DNA of 64,000 bases from Globisporangium splendens (lineage: Eukaryota; Oomycota; Peronosporomycetes; Pythiales; Pythiaceae): contig VFIW01000015.1 in assembly GCA_006386115.1 (NCBI GenBank), positions 489,001 to 553,000 of the forward strand, read 5' to 3'. Below the pieces are notes generated by a model. That model did not search any database. It was not told the origin of the DNA and saw only the letters and a program-made list of their open reading frames with translations. Both the position numbers and the translations under genes were made by a program. The number at the start of each line of letters is the position of its first letter. The first letter of the stretch is position 1. This document shows, in pieces, positions 29,380 to 39,532 of the stretch.

Positions 29380-31191
29380 TCAGGCGAAGAACAGCATGTG
29401 CATGACCTTGTACACGATCAGGAGCAGGATGAACCCGATGCCGTACGTGATCATCAGACTGATCACGCGCACCGCAAACATGTCGGCCGGGTCCACGTTG
29501 CCGTGGAGGATTTGGCGTTGCGTGAGCACGTTCGCCATGTCGCGCGCCTGATCCTCGTACGTATGTCGCTGCGAGATTGTGTCCTGGACATGTGCGTGGC
29601 GACGTCGCAGCGCCTGACGCAGCGGCTCTTCGTGCCATTCGGGGAGGATCACAGCGTCTGGGTCTTCGTGCTCATCTGCCTGCTTGTGTTCGTCATCGTT
29701 ACCGTCAGACAGTCCTGGCGGTGGCGACGACGAACGAAGTCCAAACGCGTGCGAAATAGCCGCGTCGTTGTCTTCCTCGTCCGTGTAGTCGTCCTCTTCG
29801 TCCATACCAAACAATTGGCTGCGCGCATCTTCCTCTTTCATCGCGGCATTCTCTTCCTCTGCCGCGATCGTGTCCAAGACGCGCTGGATCTCGCCAATCA
29901 TGGCCGGGTCGACGCCCATTTTCAAAAGCACATCCTTTTCAATGCGAGCAGATCGCCCAGACGCATTCTTCTCGCGACGACGCGGTGGATCTTTCTTGAG
30001 CGCAGCAGGAATATTACGCTGCGTGGACAACTGGCGTCGCCGTTGCGCGTACGGTGCAGAGTCCGACGCGTTCGATTCCGTCTCAAACCCCGTGTCAGCG
30101 GCCGACGACGTTGGCGAAAATGGTGGTGGTCGCGCCTTCTCTTCGTCTTCTTCGTCTATATGGCGATCCTCAATCATGATCTCCGAGTCTCTAACTTCCT
30201 GTTCATTGTCCCCTTTGCGCTGTGCTTCGACGTCCATGGCGTGGCACAGGTTCGTCGCGATCTCTGCCAGGAAAATGGATGATTCCGCCGACGCTGCGAC
30301 TTCGCAAAACTGGTTCAGGCACTCACCGGCCGTTGAGATCACCTTGCGGCCCTCAGGACTCGCGAAAAAGTCAATGAGGCTCTGCAGCGTCTCGAACACC
30401 TGGGTTGTCGCGACTTTGGTCTCGGGCGTGTTCAGCGCCTGCGCCACCTTGGAAGCCGTCGCAATCGTGTTCAGGATCACATCGCGGCCTTTGGTCGAGA
30501 CCGCGGCCGCCACAAACTCGTCTTGCAGTTTCTATTAGAAATAGCACAGCATTAGGCATACAAACAGTAGGACACTGCAGCCACGAACTTGGACAATTTC
30601 AACCCACCTTGGTCGTATGGGTGAGCGCTTTGCCCTGCTCCGCACCGAGCACGCCGACAGCGTTGGCGATCGCGGTCGAGATCAGTCGCGTGACGTCGCG
30701 CGCGCGCTGCGGCGTGAGCTTCTTAATGCGGTCCCAAATCAAGTAGCTCATGACGTACGGGTTCGCGACCGAGTTGACCAACCGCGTCGTCACGGGGTTC
30801 ACGACACTCTCATCCACTTTCGACGTCGCCCATCTGCATCGCATTACAGACGCATGCATACCCATATACATAAGCATCCACCATGTCAAAGATCATTGGT
30901 GCGGCTGACGTCACAGCAAGAGCCGTGCACTCAGACCGGTATCCACACATCCACACATACATATACGCAGTCTCCAACGCGCAAGCACAATATATATCAC
31001 TGTAAACGCCACGTGAAAGACTCGCTGCATTCCCGAATATGCGTACACACATCGCAACGACAGGAAGATCTTCAGACATCCATCCACACTCACTCCGCCT
31101 TCCACGCGCACTTACACATACACACACACGCATACACAAAGAGGCTCATGTCGTGAGCAACGTACCGCACGGCGCTGCCGAGAATCGCCAT
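29380..31191 (-). CDS. Tail-anchored protein of unknown function (467 aa)
   Basis: Exons 31191-31166, 30833-30608 and 30531-29380 join in phase (MAILGSAV-RWATSKVDES... and HTTK-KLQDEFV). The first 26-nt exon is followed by a 332-bp intron rich in CA and CACATA repeats. The N-terminal half is helical (VNPVTTRLVNSVANPYVMSY, TPQRARDVTRLISTAIANAV, FETLQSLIDFFASPEGRKV). The middle is acidic and low-complexity (EEDEEK, EEDDYTDEEDND). A single hydrophobic span ends the protein (VISLMITYGIGFILLLIVYK then MHMLFFA), typical of a tail-anchored membrane protein with its bulk in the cytosol. No family recognised. The helical N-terminus could be a lipid-droplet or organelle-contact module, but that is speculation. 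Confidence 0.7.
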
Positions 31192-31635
31192 CGTGCCTGC
31201 GCTGGTGGCTGTGCTCTTGCGGCGCTCTCGTTCTCTGCCGCTCGTCCGTCTGCTGCTTGGGCTCGCGTGTGTCTCCTCGCTTCACTTTGAAACCTGTGTT
31301 CTCGGGAAGGGATGTCTCTTGAGGGGCTACTAATGTGGTCCGATTTCTCTTTCGACTGTATGCATGAGCGTGAGAAGTGACGAGCCCTTCGTCTGTAGGT
31401 ACTGTTGAATGTCGCACGAAGGTGATCGAACTGATGGGAGAAAAGTAGCATTCGACCTGTTCAATGCTATGGAATGCCCGATTTGATCGAGTTTAATCAT
31501 CACTGTGGAGATAAAACGACACTCTGTTAGCTGGTTGACTGTTAAACATTATACTGGTTACATGACGAGTTCCTTCCACATTACCACGCAGAACCCATTT
31601 CTAAGGAAACAACCTCGAGAACAAGCAACAGAAGC
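31192..31635. other. Intergenic region between divergent genes
   Basis: Shared 5' flank of the tail-anchored protein gene (minus) and the WW gene (plus). No separate gene or clear Inr was recognised. Confidence 0.45.
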
Positions 31636-32466
31636 ATGGCTGCACGCGGGGTGAACGGCGCGTCGAGCGTGACGCTGAACGAGCGCTTCATCAAGTGCGC
31701 GGGCTGCAAGGTCAACGTGCCCAAGGACGACATGATCGCGCTCGGCAAGTGCACCGTCTGCGGCCGCGCGTACGAACCCGTGGTGCTCGATGGCGGCAAC
31801 GCGATCGCCGTCGAATTCGTCGCGTTCGAGAAAGATTCCGCGACTTCTACAACGACAACGTTTGCTTCTGGAAGTAATGTGGCACAGGCGGGCAAGCAGG
31901 ACGCGCCGCGGAGGAAACGCTGGGCCGAGCTCACGTCGCGCAAGGGACGAACGTACTACCACAACACGGAAACGGGCGAAGACCGATGGGATAAGCCCGC
32001 GGACTTTGATGCCGACGCCGTCGACGACGCATTTGGTAAGAACGTGCTTGTTTATGTATGGTGTCTCTGCATGAGTACACTGACGGCGTTTTGTGTGTGT
32101 GTGTGTATGCATGTGTTAATTGGTGCAATAGTGCCGTTTAAGAATGATTTCGTGAAGCAGGCCGTGATGCTGGAGCAGACCAAGCTCGAGGCGTCCAAGC
32201 TCGGCGTGCCGTTGGAGCTCGTGGCGGCTGCGCATCAGACGCAGACCCAAGAGCAGGATCCGCTCGCCAAAATGACGCAACGTGCACTGAGTAATGCGGA
32301 AAAGGAGACGAAAGCACCGCCTGCAGCTGCTCCAAAGCAGCAGAAGAAGGCGACGATTCCTGCCGTCGAAGAAGAAAATGGCAAGGAGGAAGAGGAATTT
32401 GATGGCGACACTGGTGATGACGGAAATGGCGCCAAGGGGGACGGATCCAAATGTGTGTTGATGTAG
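31636..32466 (+). CDS. WW-domain protein with zinc-binding knuckle and C-terminal CaaX box
   Basis: Exons 31636-32035 and 32132-32466 give 244 aa. Near residue 19 a CAGCKVNVP...GKCTVCGRAY segment has two CxxC pairs spaced as a zinc ribbon. A WW domain follows (RWAELTSRKGRTYYHNTETG, EDRWDKP, about 96-121) with both Trp, the YYHN core and the final Pro; such domains bind Pro-rich ligands. The rest is helical then Lys/Glu-rich, ending GSKCVLM. CVLM is a good CaaX prenylation box, so the protein is predicted to be lipidated and membrane-attached. The 96-nt intron has no stop and keeps frame, so retention would insert 32 mostly hydrophobic, Cys-rich residues. No orthologue name is assigned. Confidence 0.75.
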   Translation: MAARGVNGASSVTLNERFIKCAGCKVNVPKDDMIALGKCTVCGRAYEPVVLDGGNAIAVEFVAFEKDSATSTTTTFASGSNVAQAGKQDAPRRKRWAELTSRKGRTYYHNTETGEDRWDKPADFDADAVDDAFGKNVLVYVWCLCMSTLTAFCVCVCMHVLIGAIVPFKNDFVKQAVMLEQTKLEASKLGVPLELVAAAHQTQTQEQDPLAKMTQRALSNAEKETKAPPAAAPKQQKKATIPAVEEENGKEEEEFDGDTGDDGNGAKGDGSKCVLM

Positions 32467-32910
32467 TGCTGTATACGCTCAAAACAAGGTAATGAGTGAA
32501 GCAAATGGATGATGTTTCTAATGGTGCGTGTGCTCGCATTATTGTGTTTTCTTTTTTCTTTTCTGGGCACAAAGAGTTCGTACCATTCTCCTTTGGTGCG
32601 GTGCTCGGTGCGTGAACGCAGGGTTAATGTGGAAGAAACGTGATGTAGGTGTTGGAATCTGAAGGTACGCCACCAAGCTCTGATTTTGTGTGGTATTTGC
32701 TTTTACTGAAGCTCAGTGTATGTGCTATCTCTTTGCAGGACACATAGCTAAATATAAAAATGGACGATGGTTTGCACTAAAGTCGCCGCAGTGAGTGTTG
32801 CTGTGGCCAAGTGGACAATGAATCGTGCACTTGTGACTCCGACTCGATGCTTCTGAATTGGTGTTTGCGTGCCAAGTGGCCAAGGACTCTTCCGAAACCA
32901 TTGTGGTCGC
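32467..32910. other. Intergenic region, no gene seen
   Basis: This is the 3' flank of the WW gene and the 5' flank of the broken Asn-rich copy. No Inr match was found upstream of the pseudogene. Confidence 0.45.
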
Positions 32911-33815
32911 GATGAACCCGTCCATCTCATATAAAACAAACGATAACAGACTGCGAGTCTTGTGCACACGCTGGCGCGTCTTTTACATCACCGTCGGCGC
33001 CATCGCCTTTGCCAACCAAACCACACACGCCGAAGAAACGACGTTCGGCATGCTCGTTCCCATGATGGGCGGTATGATGGGAGGCATGAACCCGATGAGC
33101 GGCGGTAGCCCCAGTGGTATGAGCCTCATGCACACGGGAATCATGCAAGCCGAGAAGAACGTGCTCGGGTTCTCGCCGCACGCTGCGATCGCGGGCGTGC
33201 CTGGCATCAACAGTCTGTGAGCGCTCCGAGCGGACCAAGTACCGGCGGCTTGCCCAGCTTCATCAACAGCGTCAGTAACCCATTTACCAACACCAACAAC
33301 GTGAACAACCAGAACACGATCAACACCAGCAACCTCAACTTCAGCAACTTGAATCCAAGCAACATCAATACGGCCAACACCAACACCAGCAATGTAGTCA
33401 CCACGAACAATGCCAACAACAACAACGGTGTGAACACCAACACCTTGAACAACAACACCAACAATAACAATGTGAACGCAAGAACACCAACAATAATAGC
33501 AACACTGTGACCAACACGAACAACAGCAAAACCAATACCAACAATGTCAGCAACACCAACACTGTCAACGATGTCACGACGCAGACCACGTCGACGTCCT
33601 CGACCGAGTGTGGACCGGACATGAGCGGCCGTCGACTCAGCAAGGGATGCAAGACGACAAAGGATGGCTCGAGTGCCTCGCCATCACAAGCTGCGCCAGC
33701 ATCGGACGCTGCGGGCAAAGGCAAGAAATCCACGTACTTGCGCCACCAAGACACCAGGACGATCGAAGTCTTGTTGCATTTGCGTTCAGCTTTGTGTCTA
33801 GATGTGCATGTTTGA
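32911..33815 (+). pseudogene. Broken Asn-rich family member, copy F
   Basis: The signal-peptide start is damaged: the expected SKSCAFYI is replaced by an unrelated lead-in (MNPSISYKTNDNR...), after which VFYITVGAIAFANQTTHA-EETTFGM resumes the family pattern, with a Met/Gly-rich insertion and MQAEKNVLGFSPHAAIAGVPGINS. A deletion with loss of one base near 33212 causes an immediate TGA. The frame continuing as VSAPSGPSTGGLPSFINS carries the Asn tract until a second frameshift near 33481. The third frame has the tail ECGPDMSGRRLSKGCK...KKSTYLRHQ and reads past the usual stop into DNA up to 33815. Two frameshifts and a disrupted start make it a pseudogene closest to copy C. Confidence 0.8.
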
Positions 33816-34421
33816 AGCAGCAGTGTTGCAGCTGTTGAAGGCTGCGCTGTGGTCACTATTCACGGTTATTACCCTGAATAAAAGCGCCAATATCTTTGAG
33901 TGAAGGTCTTCTGACCACTGTACCTTTACCGTCGTTTATAAGAGTGTACTCCAATATGGTGCAGTTTAGCCCCGAGTGTACCAAAACACCCTTTCCTTTC
34001 ACTTGTCCTTTACATTTGGATATTTCTTGCCTTTTTTTTTTTTCCAGATTTTCTCTACATTTTGACCAGGATGCTACACAAATGTGTGGCTCTAAATATT
34101 GGCATATCCGTCTTGATGTCTGTTTCACTGTTTAAATGGCTCTGGCATCTCAAGTGTCGCTTCGCGCAAGTAGAAGACACGTCTCCCAGTCCCACCGACT
34201 GTCCCTTGATGCCTCTTTCCCATTGACGACCATATTCGACAGCATTGCACTAAGTTTCGAGATCGTAGTTTCGTAGAGGTCCAATGACGTAGAACAGCTG
34301 AGTGACCGGCTCGTATGATGCTTCGTCCAAAGGTGCAGTCGTACCCACTCCGACGTGCGTCAACCTCAAAAGCCGCTCGCCCATCCAGGCACAAGTACTG
34401 AAATCAGCGCCAGCATTGAGT
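33816..34421. other. Intergenic region, no gene seen
   Basis: This 600-bp spacer between the broken and intact Asn-rich genes contains a T-run at about 34035-34044. No domain-bearing frame was seen. Confidence 0.45.
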
Positions 34422-34436
34422 GTCATTCTCGAATTT
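34422..34436 (+). promoter_or_regulatory. Weak Inr-like element before Asn-rich copy G
   Basis: GTCATTCTCGAATTT has two differences from CTCATTYYNCAWTTT and lies 73 nt before the ATG at 34510, the same spacing as in copy C. Confidence 0.35.
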
Positions 34437-34509
34437 GCCATCAACTGAGCAAGCCATCACCATCCACGCCACGCTTTAACCTCCAAGCCACCTCAAGATC
34501 TTTTCAGCC

Positions 34510-35448
34510 ATGCTCTCCAAGTCTTGTGCGTTCTACCTCTCGCTCGCGGTCGCGGCGCTTGCAGTGCCCAACCAAGCGGTGTACGCAGAGGAAATGACCT
34601 TTGGACTGATGAGTGGACTCATGGGCGGCAACAGCGGCAGCATCAGTCCGTGGCGCACGAGCATCATGCAAGCGGAGAAGAACACGCTCGGGTTCTCTCC
34701 GTACGCTGCGATCGCTGGCGTCGACGGGATCAACAACCCGAGTTCGTCGACTGGGGTCGTGAGTCCGTCCACCGGGACAAGCACGATGACCAACCTCATC
34801 CCGAGCTTCATCAACGGCGTCACCAACACCAACGGCATCACCACAAACAACAACAACAATAACGCGTTCACCAACACCAACAACGTCAATAACAACATCA
34901 ACACCAACAACGTCAATAACAACGTCAATAACAACAACGTCAACACCAACAACCAGAACACCAACAACCTCAACTTCAACAATCTCAACACCAACACGAA
35001 CAATGTCAACACGAACAATGTCAACACCAACACGAACAACGTCTCCAACAATTCAAACAACAACAATGTCTCCAACACCAACTCCAACACGAGCAACAAC
35101 TCCAACAATGTCAACACCAGCACCACCACGACCAACGACAACACCAACAACGGCAACACGGTCAGCACGAGCACCACGACCAACTGCGGATCGAGCGGTT
35201 CCACGGCGTGCACAACCAGCACGGCCACGAGCAACTCTGGCAGTCCCCCAGGCAGCTCCGGCAGCACACCAAGCAACTCGGGCAGTCCAAGCACGTCGAC
35301 TACCACGCCAAGTGACCCAGCGGACCCTCCTGCTGACCCAATCGACCCAAATCCGCCGACCACGGGCCAATCGTCAAGCCCTGCGGGTACTTCGGGCTCG
35401 AACTCTCCCCAGACCAAGGGGGACAACTACAAACACCTGCGCGGCTAA
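34510..35448 (+). CDS. Secreted Asn-rich repeat protein, copy G (312 aa)
   Basis: The most divergent intact member. It has a signal peptide (MLSKSCAFYLSLAVAALAVP, cleavage near VYA-EE), then EEMTFGLMSGLMGG...MQAEKNTLGFSPYAAIAGVDGINNP and a Ser/Thr linker. A long Asn tract follows with units NTNNV, NNNVN and SNNSNN, then an extra ~100-residue Thr/Ser/Gly/Pro-rich region (TSTTTNCGSSGSTACTTS, SGSPPGSSGSTPSNSGSPST, PADPPADPIDPNPP) before KGDNYKHLRG. The two Cys lie in the Thr/Ser region; the ECGP motif is lost. The Ser/Thr/Pro-rich part looks suited to O-glycosylation, as in extracellular or wall-associated mucin-like proteins. Intronless. Function unknown. Confidence 0.82.
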   Translation: MLSKSCAFYLSLAVAALAVPNQAVYAEEMTFGLMSGLMGGNSGSISPWRTSIMQAEKNTLGFSPYAAIAGVDGINNPSSSTGVVSPSTGTSTMTNLIPSFINGVTNTNGITTNNNNNNAFTNTNNVNNNINTNNVNNNVNNNNVNTNNQNTNNLNFNNLNTNTNNVNTNNVNTNTNNVSNNSNNNNVSNTNSNTSNNSNNVNTSTTTTNDNTNNGNTVSTSTTTNCGSSGSTACTTSTATSNSGSPPGSSGSTPSNSGSPSTSTTTPSDPADPPADPIDPNPPTTGQSSSPAGTSGSNSPQTKGDNYKHLRG

Positions 35449-35655
35449 TTTGATTTCTTGGCCACTGCTTGTCCAGTCCGGTGGCCGCTGTTTGTTCGCT
35501 TTGCATGTAGCGTCTTAAGTTCTTGAGTTTGAGTTGTTTTTTGCCACTGGTCCTACACAAAAGAGACTATGAAAAGAAATATATGTGACTTTGAGAAATC
35601 GACTTTGGTGTCATACACAGCGAAAAAGTGCATATCTTGAGCATCTAAATAGTAT

Positions 35656-36972
35656 TTAGATGCGTCCGCGGTTGTCGGGGCTCTGAATCTCCACGGCGTC
35701 AGCGAAAAAGCGACGACAACTCTCAAGCAGCGCCATCATGATCGCTGAGGACGGCGCGTGGTACGCGACCCGAGCGCCAGCGACTTTGAGAAGCGCCTGC
35801 ACGCCTTCGTTCCTGATAAAAAGCAAACAAACGCCAGAAGCAAGCTCGTGAGGTGAGCGCTGACGAAACCACAGCAAGAGTATTCAGCGACCTACCGAAC
35901 GACTTGGGTCAGTCCGTCGACGATACCCGAGTACGCCATAGAATTGGGGCTCGCGCTACCGCCACGTTGAACCTTTTCGAAGCATTTCAACGAGAATGGT
36001 TAGTCGGCAAACAGCGTACGAGAGAATGCCGAAATATAGTGAGGCTTCGTACCTGAAGGCGGAGTTTGGCGAGGTCCAACGGATTCGTCACGAAGGACGC
36101 CGTGGCACCGGCCAGCGCTGCTCCCACGAGCGTGTACTGCGGCGGCACATGCTCGACCTTGAGGTACTGCCGCGCTATAGCTTTGTACTACAAACAAGTA
36201 GATCCGATGAAAAACAGCAGACACAGCGCAACCATGAAACTATCGCACCTTTTCGTAGAACATAAAGTACAACGCGGATTGCGGACCAAAAGACAGCAAC
36301 GTGGCGGTGTAGCCCTTGTACAAGCCTCGCACCCCCTCGGTTTTCAGGATCGTCTCCATGGCGTGGACAGTGTCGCGGTAGTACACGCCCCCATGCGCAC
36401 CGTTTGGAGATCTCGTCTGCACCTGCATTCGCTCCTTGACGACGTCCATGGCCACGTAGAGCACACAACTCGCCACCTCGGTTATCATCCCAGCACCAAG
36501 GTGGACTAGAGATGGACTTTGTTGGCACATCGGGATGGTCTGAAGCGAGCCTTTGGTCGCCTCATACGACGTGAGGTACAAACCTGTGGCTGATGCCCCA
36601 CCGATCAAATGGATCCCAGACCACGATATAGACCACGGAACTGCTGAAGCCTACAACGCACGATTTGATCAGCCAATCATTGCTCAGCGCATAAATCCAT
36701 GCATTGTGGCTCACGTACGTCATAGTGCGCCATGGAAAGCGCGCTTGCACAGGCTGCGCTGTCAAATTCGTTCTCGCTTGGAGCCGCGCTTTCAGCGTGT
36801 CAAGCGGGTGGCAAATGAAGCGCGCAATGATGCCAGCAGATGCGCTTCCCTGGACATTTTCGAGACACAATACAGCCCAACCAGGTGACTTTAGTATTTA
36901 TGCGTCGCATGTGAATCAGAAACAAAGAATTCATACCAAGAGAACTGGCGCTTGGTCCGCAAACTGAAACAT
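35656..36972 (-). pseudogene. Mitochondrial carrier (SLC25) copy 1, 1-nt deletion
   Basis: Exons 36972-36937, 36849-36719, 36650-36249, 36187-36053, 35972-35896 and 35812-35656 match the six-exon layout of the neighbouring gene at 37240-38552 (MFQFADQAPVLL / GSASAGII...; MFYEK; IARQYLKVEHVPP; GIVDGLTQVVR; FFADAV). The three carrier signatures are present (HPLDTLKARLQ, AMDVVKERMQ with Ala instead of Pro, NPLDLAKLRLQ). Exon 3 is 402 nt where the partner has 403. One base is missing near 36610 after RGLYRGLGSI, so the frame hits TGA before LIGGASATGLYL. It is a young pseudogene or carries a sequencing error. In the second signature the usual Pro is Ala, a further sign of relaxed constraint. Confidence 0.65.
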
Positions 36973-37239
36973 TTGACAAGACAGATCCGTTTAGAGACAT
37001 GCAGGCAGCTCATTTAAACTCTAGAAGCCTCAGCACAGTGTGTCCTTTACCGCCTCTTTGCTTGGCATTTCGACTGGTTCTCAATCGCCGAAGACACTCG
37101 TTGATCAGAGTAATCTGCTTCAGGAATCTCGTTTGTAAGTGGCGTTTTCCGTCGAGCTTATTTTCTCCTCTTCTTTGAAACCACCGTCCATTCTCTAATT
37201 GTGAAAGCTCTATTGCAAATGCATGCCGTCCTGCGCGCT

Positions 37240-38552
37240 TTACACGTTGTGGTCTGAATGCAGGCGCTTGTCCTGTACGTTCGTGTTGAGAAGATCTGCG
37301 AAAAAGCGGCGACAACTCTCGAAAAGCGCCATCGTGATCGCAGAACACGGTGCGTGGTAGGCGACGCGAGCGCCAGCGCCTTTGAAAAGTGCACGAACGC
37401 CTTCCACCCTGCAAAACAACAAAAACAGATTACTAAATGCATCAGCCATCGTAGGCACTAATCCATGACAAAGCGCTAGAATGTCGTACCGAACAACTTG
37501 CGTTAGTCCGTCAACAACACCAGCGTTCACAATGGGACCTCGTTGGATCTGTTTAAACGAACAAAGACGTAACATTTCAGCTGGCGTAGCTCTCAGAGAC
37601 ACCACAAGAGCGTGCGCTCGTACCTGAATACGGAGCTTGACGAGGTCCAATGGATTTGTCAGAAACGACGCAGTCGCACTCGCGAGCGCGGCCCCGGCAA
37701 GCGTAAACTGCGGCGGGAGGTACTCAACACCCAGATACGCTTTTGCCATGGCCTTGTTCTATAAAGCAGCAGCAATTAGGCGCGCCAACCTAGATGATAA
37801 GGTATCAACGTAGTTGAATCTCAGCAAGCACCTTTTCGTAGAGCATGAAATAGAGAGACGAGTACGGTCCGAACGAGACCATGGAGGCCACGAAGCCCTT
37901 GTAAAAGCCGCGGAGACCCTCGGTTTTCGCGATCGTCTGCATCGCGTGCAGGGTACTGCGGTAGTAGATAGACGGGTTGACTCCCGCGCGCGCCTGGGTC
38001 TGCACCTGCATGCGTTGTTTGATGACGTCGATGGGCACCCAGAGCACGCAGCTCACTGCTTGCGCTGCCATCCCCGCGCTCAGATACGAAAGCGACGGAC
38101 GCTGGTGGAAGAACTCGACTTGCTGCAGCGTGTCTCTGGACGCCTCGTACGTCGACAAGTACAAGGTCATGGCTGGCGCCGAGCCGATGAGGTTCACGCC
38201 GACACCACGATACAGACCGCGCATGTGCTGAAGCCTAACGAGCATGACGACAGTTTGAGCCTCGGTTTTATCTTCACGTCGATCATTATGACAGACACTT
38301 ACGTCATGCTGCGCAGTTGCCACTGGTGTTGCTGCCGTACTGACGTATTCGCCTGCAGCCGCGCCTTCACGGTATCGATGGGGTGGCAGACGATGCTCCC
38401 GAGCATCCCCGCCGAGGCACTTCCCTGCAAATCAAACCCATGCACACAGAGGTTCAGTAACAACCTGGGCTTGACGCAGTCGATCACTCGCAACAACGGC
38501 AGAGTGGCTTCAGTACCAGAAGCACGGGGAGCTGGTCGGCGAACTTCAACAT
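37240..38552 (-). CDS. Mitochondrial carrier family (SLC25) protein, copy 2 (307 aa)
   Basis: Exons 38552-38517, 38424-38303, 38234-37832, 37758-37624, 37548-37490 and 37408-37240 join in phase. The length of 307 aa is typical for the family. Three tandem modules carry PxDxxK signatures: HPIDTVKARLQ, VPIDVIKQRMQ and NPLDLVKLRIQ. Gly-rich helix-packing motifs and YRGVGVNLIGSAPAMTLYLS, YKGFVASMVSFGPYSSLYF and FKGAGARVAYHAPCSAITMA complete each repeat. Carriers move metabolites or ions across the inner mitochondrial membrane. The HPIDTVKARLQ...YRG pattern resembles the mitoferrin and S-adenosylmethionine carrier group, but substrate cannot be assigned. The 12-residue first exon is supported because its sequence (MLKFADQLPVLL) is conserved in the tandem copy. 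An upstream ATG at 38857 with a possible GTGAGT donor could belong to an alternative first exon. Confidence 0.85.
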
Positions 38553-39532
38553 GGGAAACAGAACGAAGAAATGTGAATGACTTGGGATCAAAAGTGCACG
38601 GACACAGAGAGCGAACGAAGCTCGTTGAGTGTCTCGCAATCCACAGGTGCAAGGCTGCAAGGGCTGCATGACTCTGACGCACTGAGCTGCTGACTCACCG
38701 TCGTCGCCTCCTCCATGGTCTTCGCTTCCTCACCCCAGTGTGCGATGCTCCCGGAAAGCTGCAGCTCTGCAGCCAGAGTCCCGCGAGTGTGGGTATCTGT
38801 GTTGAGATCTGATCCGCTCGCTCGTCCTAGCCAATCAAACGGTGTGATGTGTGACATGTGTAAGTCTCTCTAAATTAGTATTGTCTGATGTCAGTCAGCA
38901 ATATCGAACATTGAAATGTTTAAATGATGTGTGAGCAATCATATATTGTGGGCGATTGTGCAATTAAATGCCATCGCTGCCAAACACAAGTTTCGTTCAC
39001 GGGTTTCTCTTTCTTCACACTTTGAGTCCATGGCACTCGCATATGCGTTCTTTCTTCATATTTCATATTCAAAAGAAAATGAACTGGCGTGCATGTGGAG
39101 TCATTTGCTTCAGTTTACAGCACCTTTTGGCTCCATAAAGCTGCGGCGTACATTCGCGCAGTTGCAGTCGAGACGCGAACGAAAACAAAAAACGCAGACT
39201 CCTGTAAACTCAGCTGATGCAAAAGATCGCGATCCTGCCTCAAAAAGCTGAAGCGATGGTGTGATGTATGTCACAAGTCTGCCTGCAACTTGCTCGTCCT
39301 CGTTATGAAAACTGCGCATAAAGAGAGAAAATAGCTCAAGACGTGTTTATGGAAGCGCAGTTTGCAGCCTTTTGTGCTTCTTCGTTCAAAAGTATATATA
39401 CTCTGGTGTCAATTCCAGCAGCAGCCATTATGGAGGCCGCCCCATATTTATATATAAGCTCTATCAAGTCTACCGTTTAGTTAGCATATGCGTGTGTGTG
39501 TCATATCCCCCCATGCCTACAGCCTCCCTCTA
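38553..39532. other. Intergenic region, no gene seen
   Basis: It contains the possible alternative first exon of the carrier gene (38857-38705, minus). The rest, including AT-rich DNA at 39400-39470, shows no recognisable gene. Confidence 0.4.
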
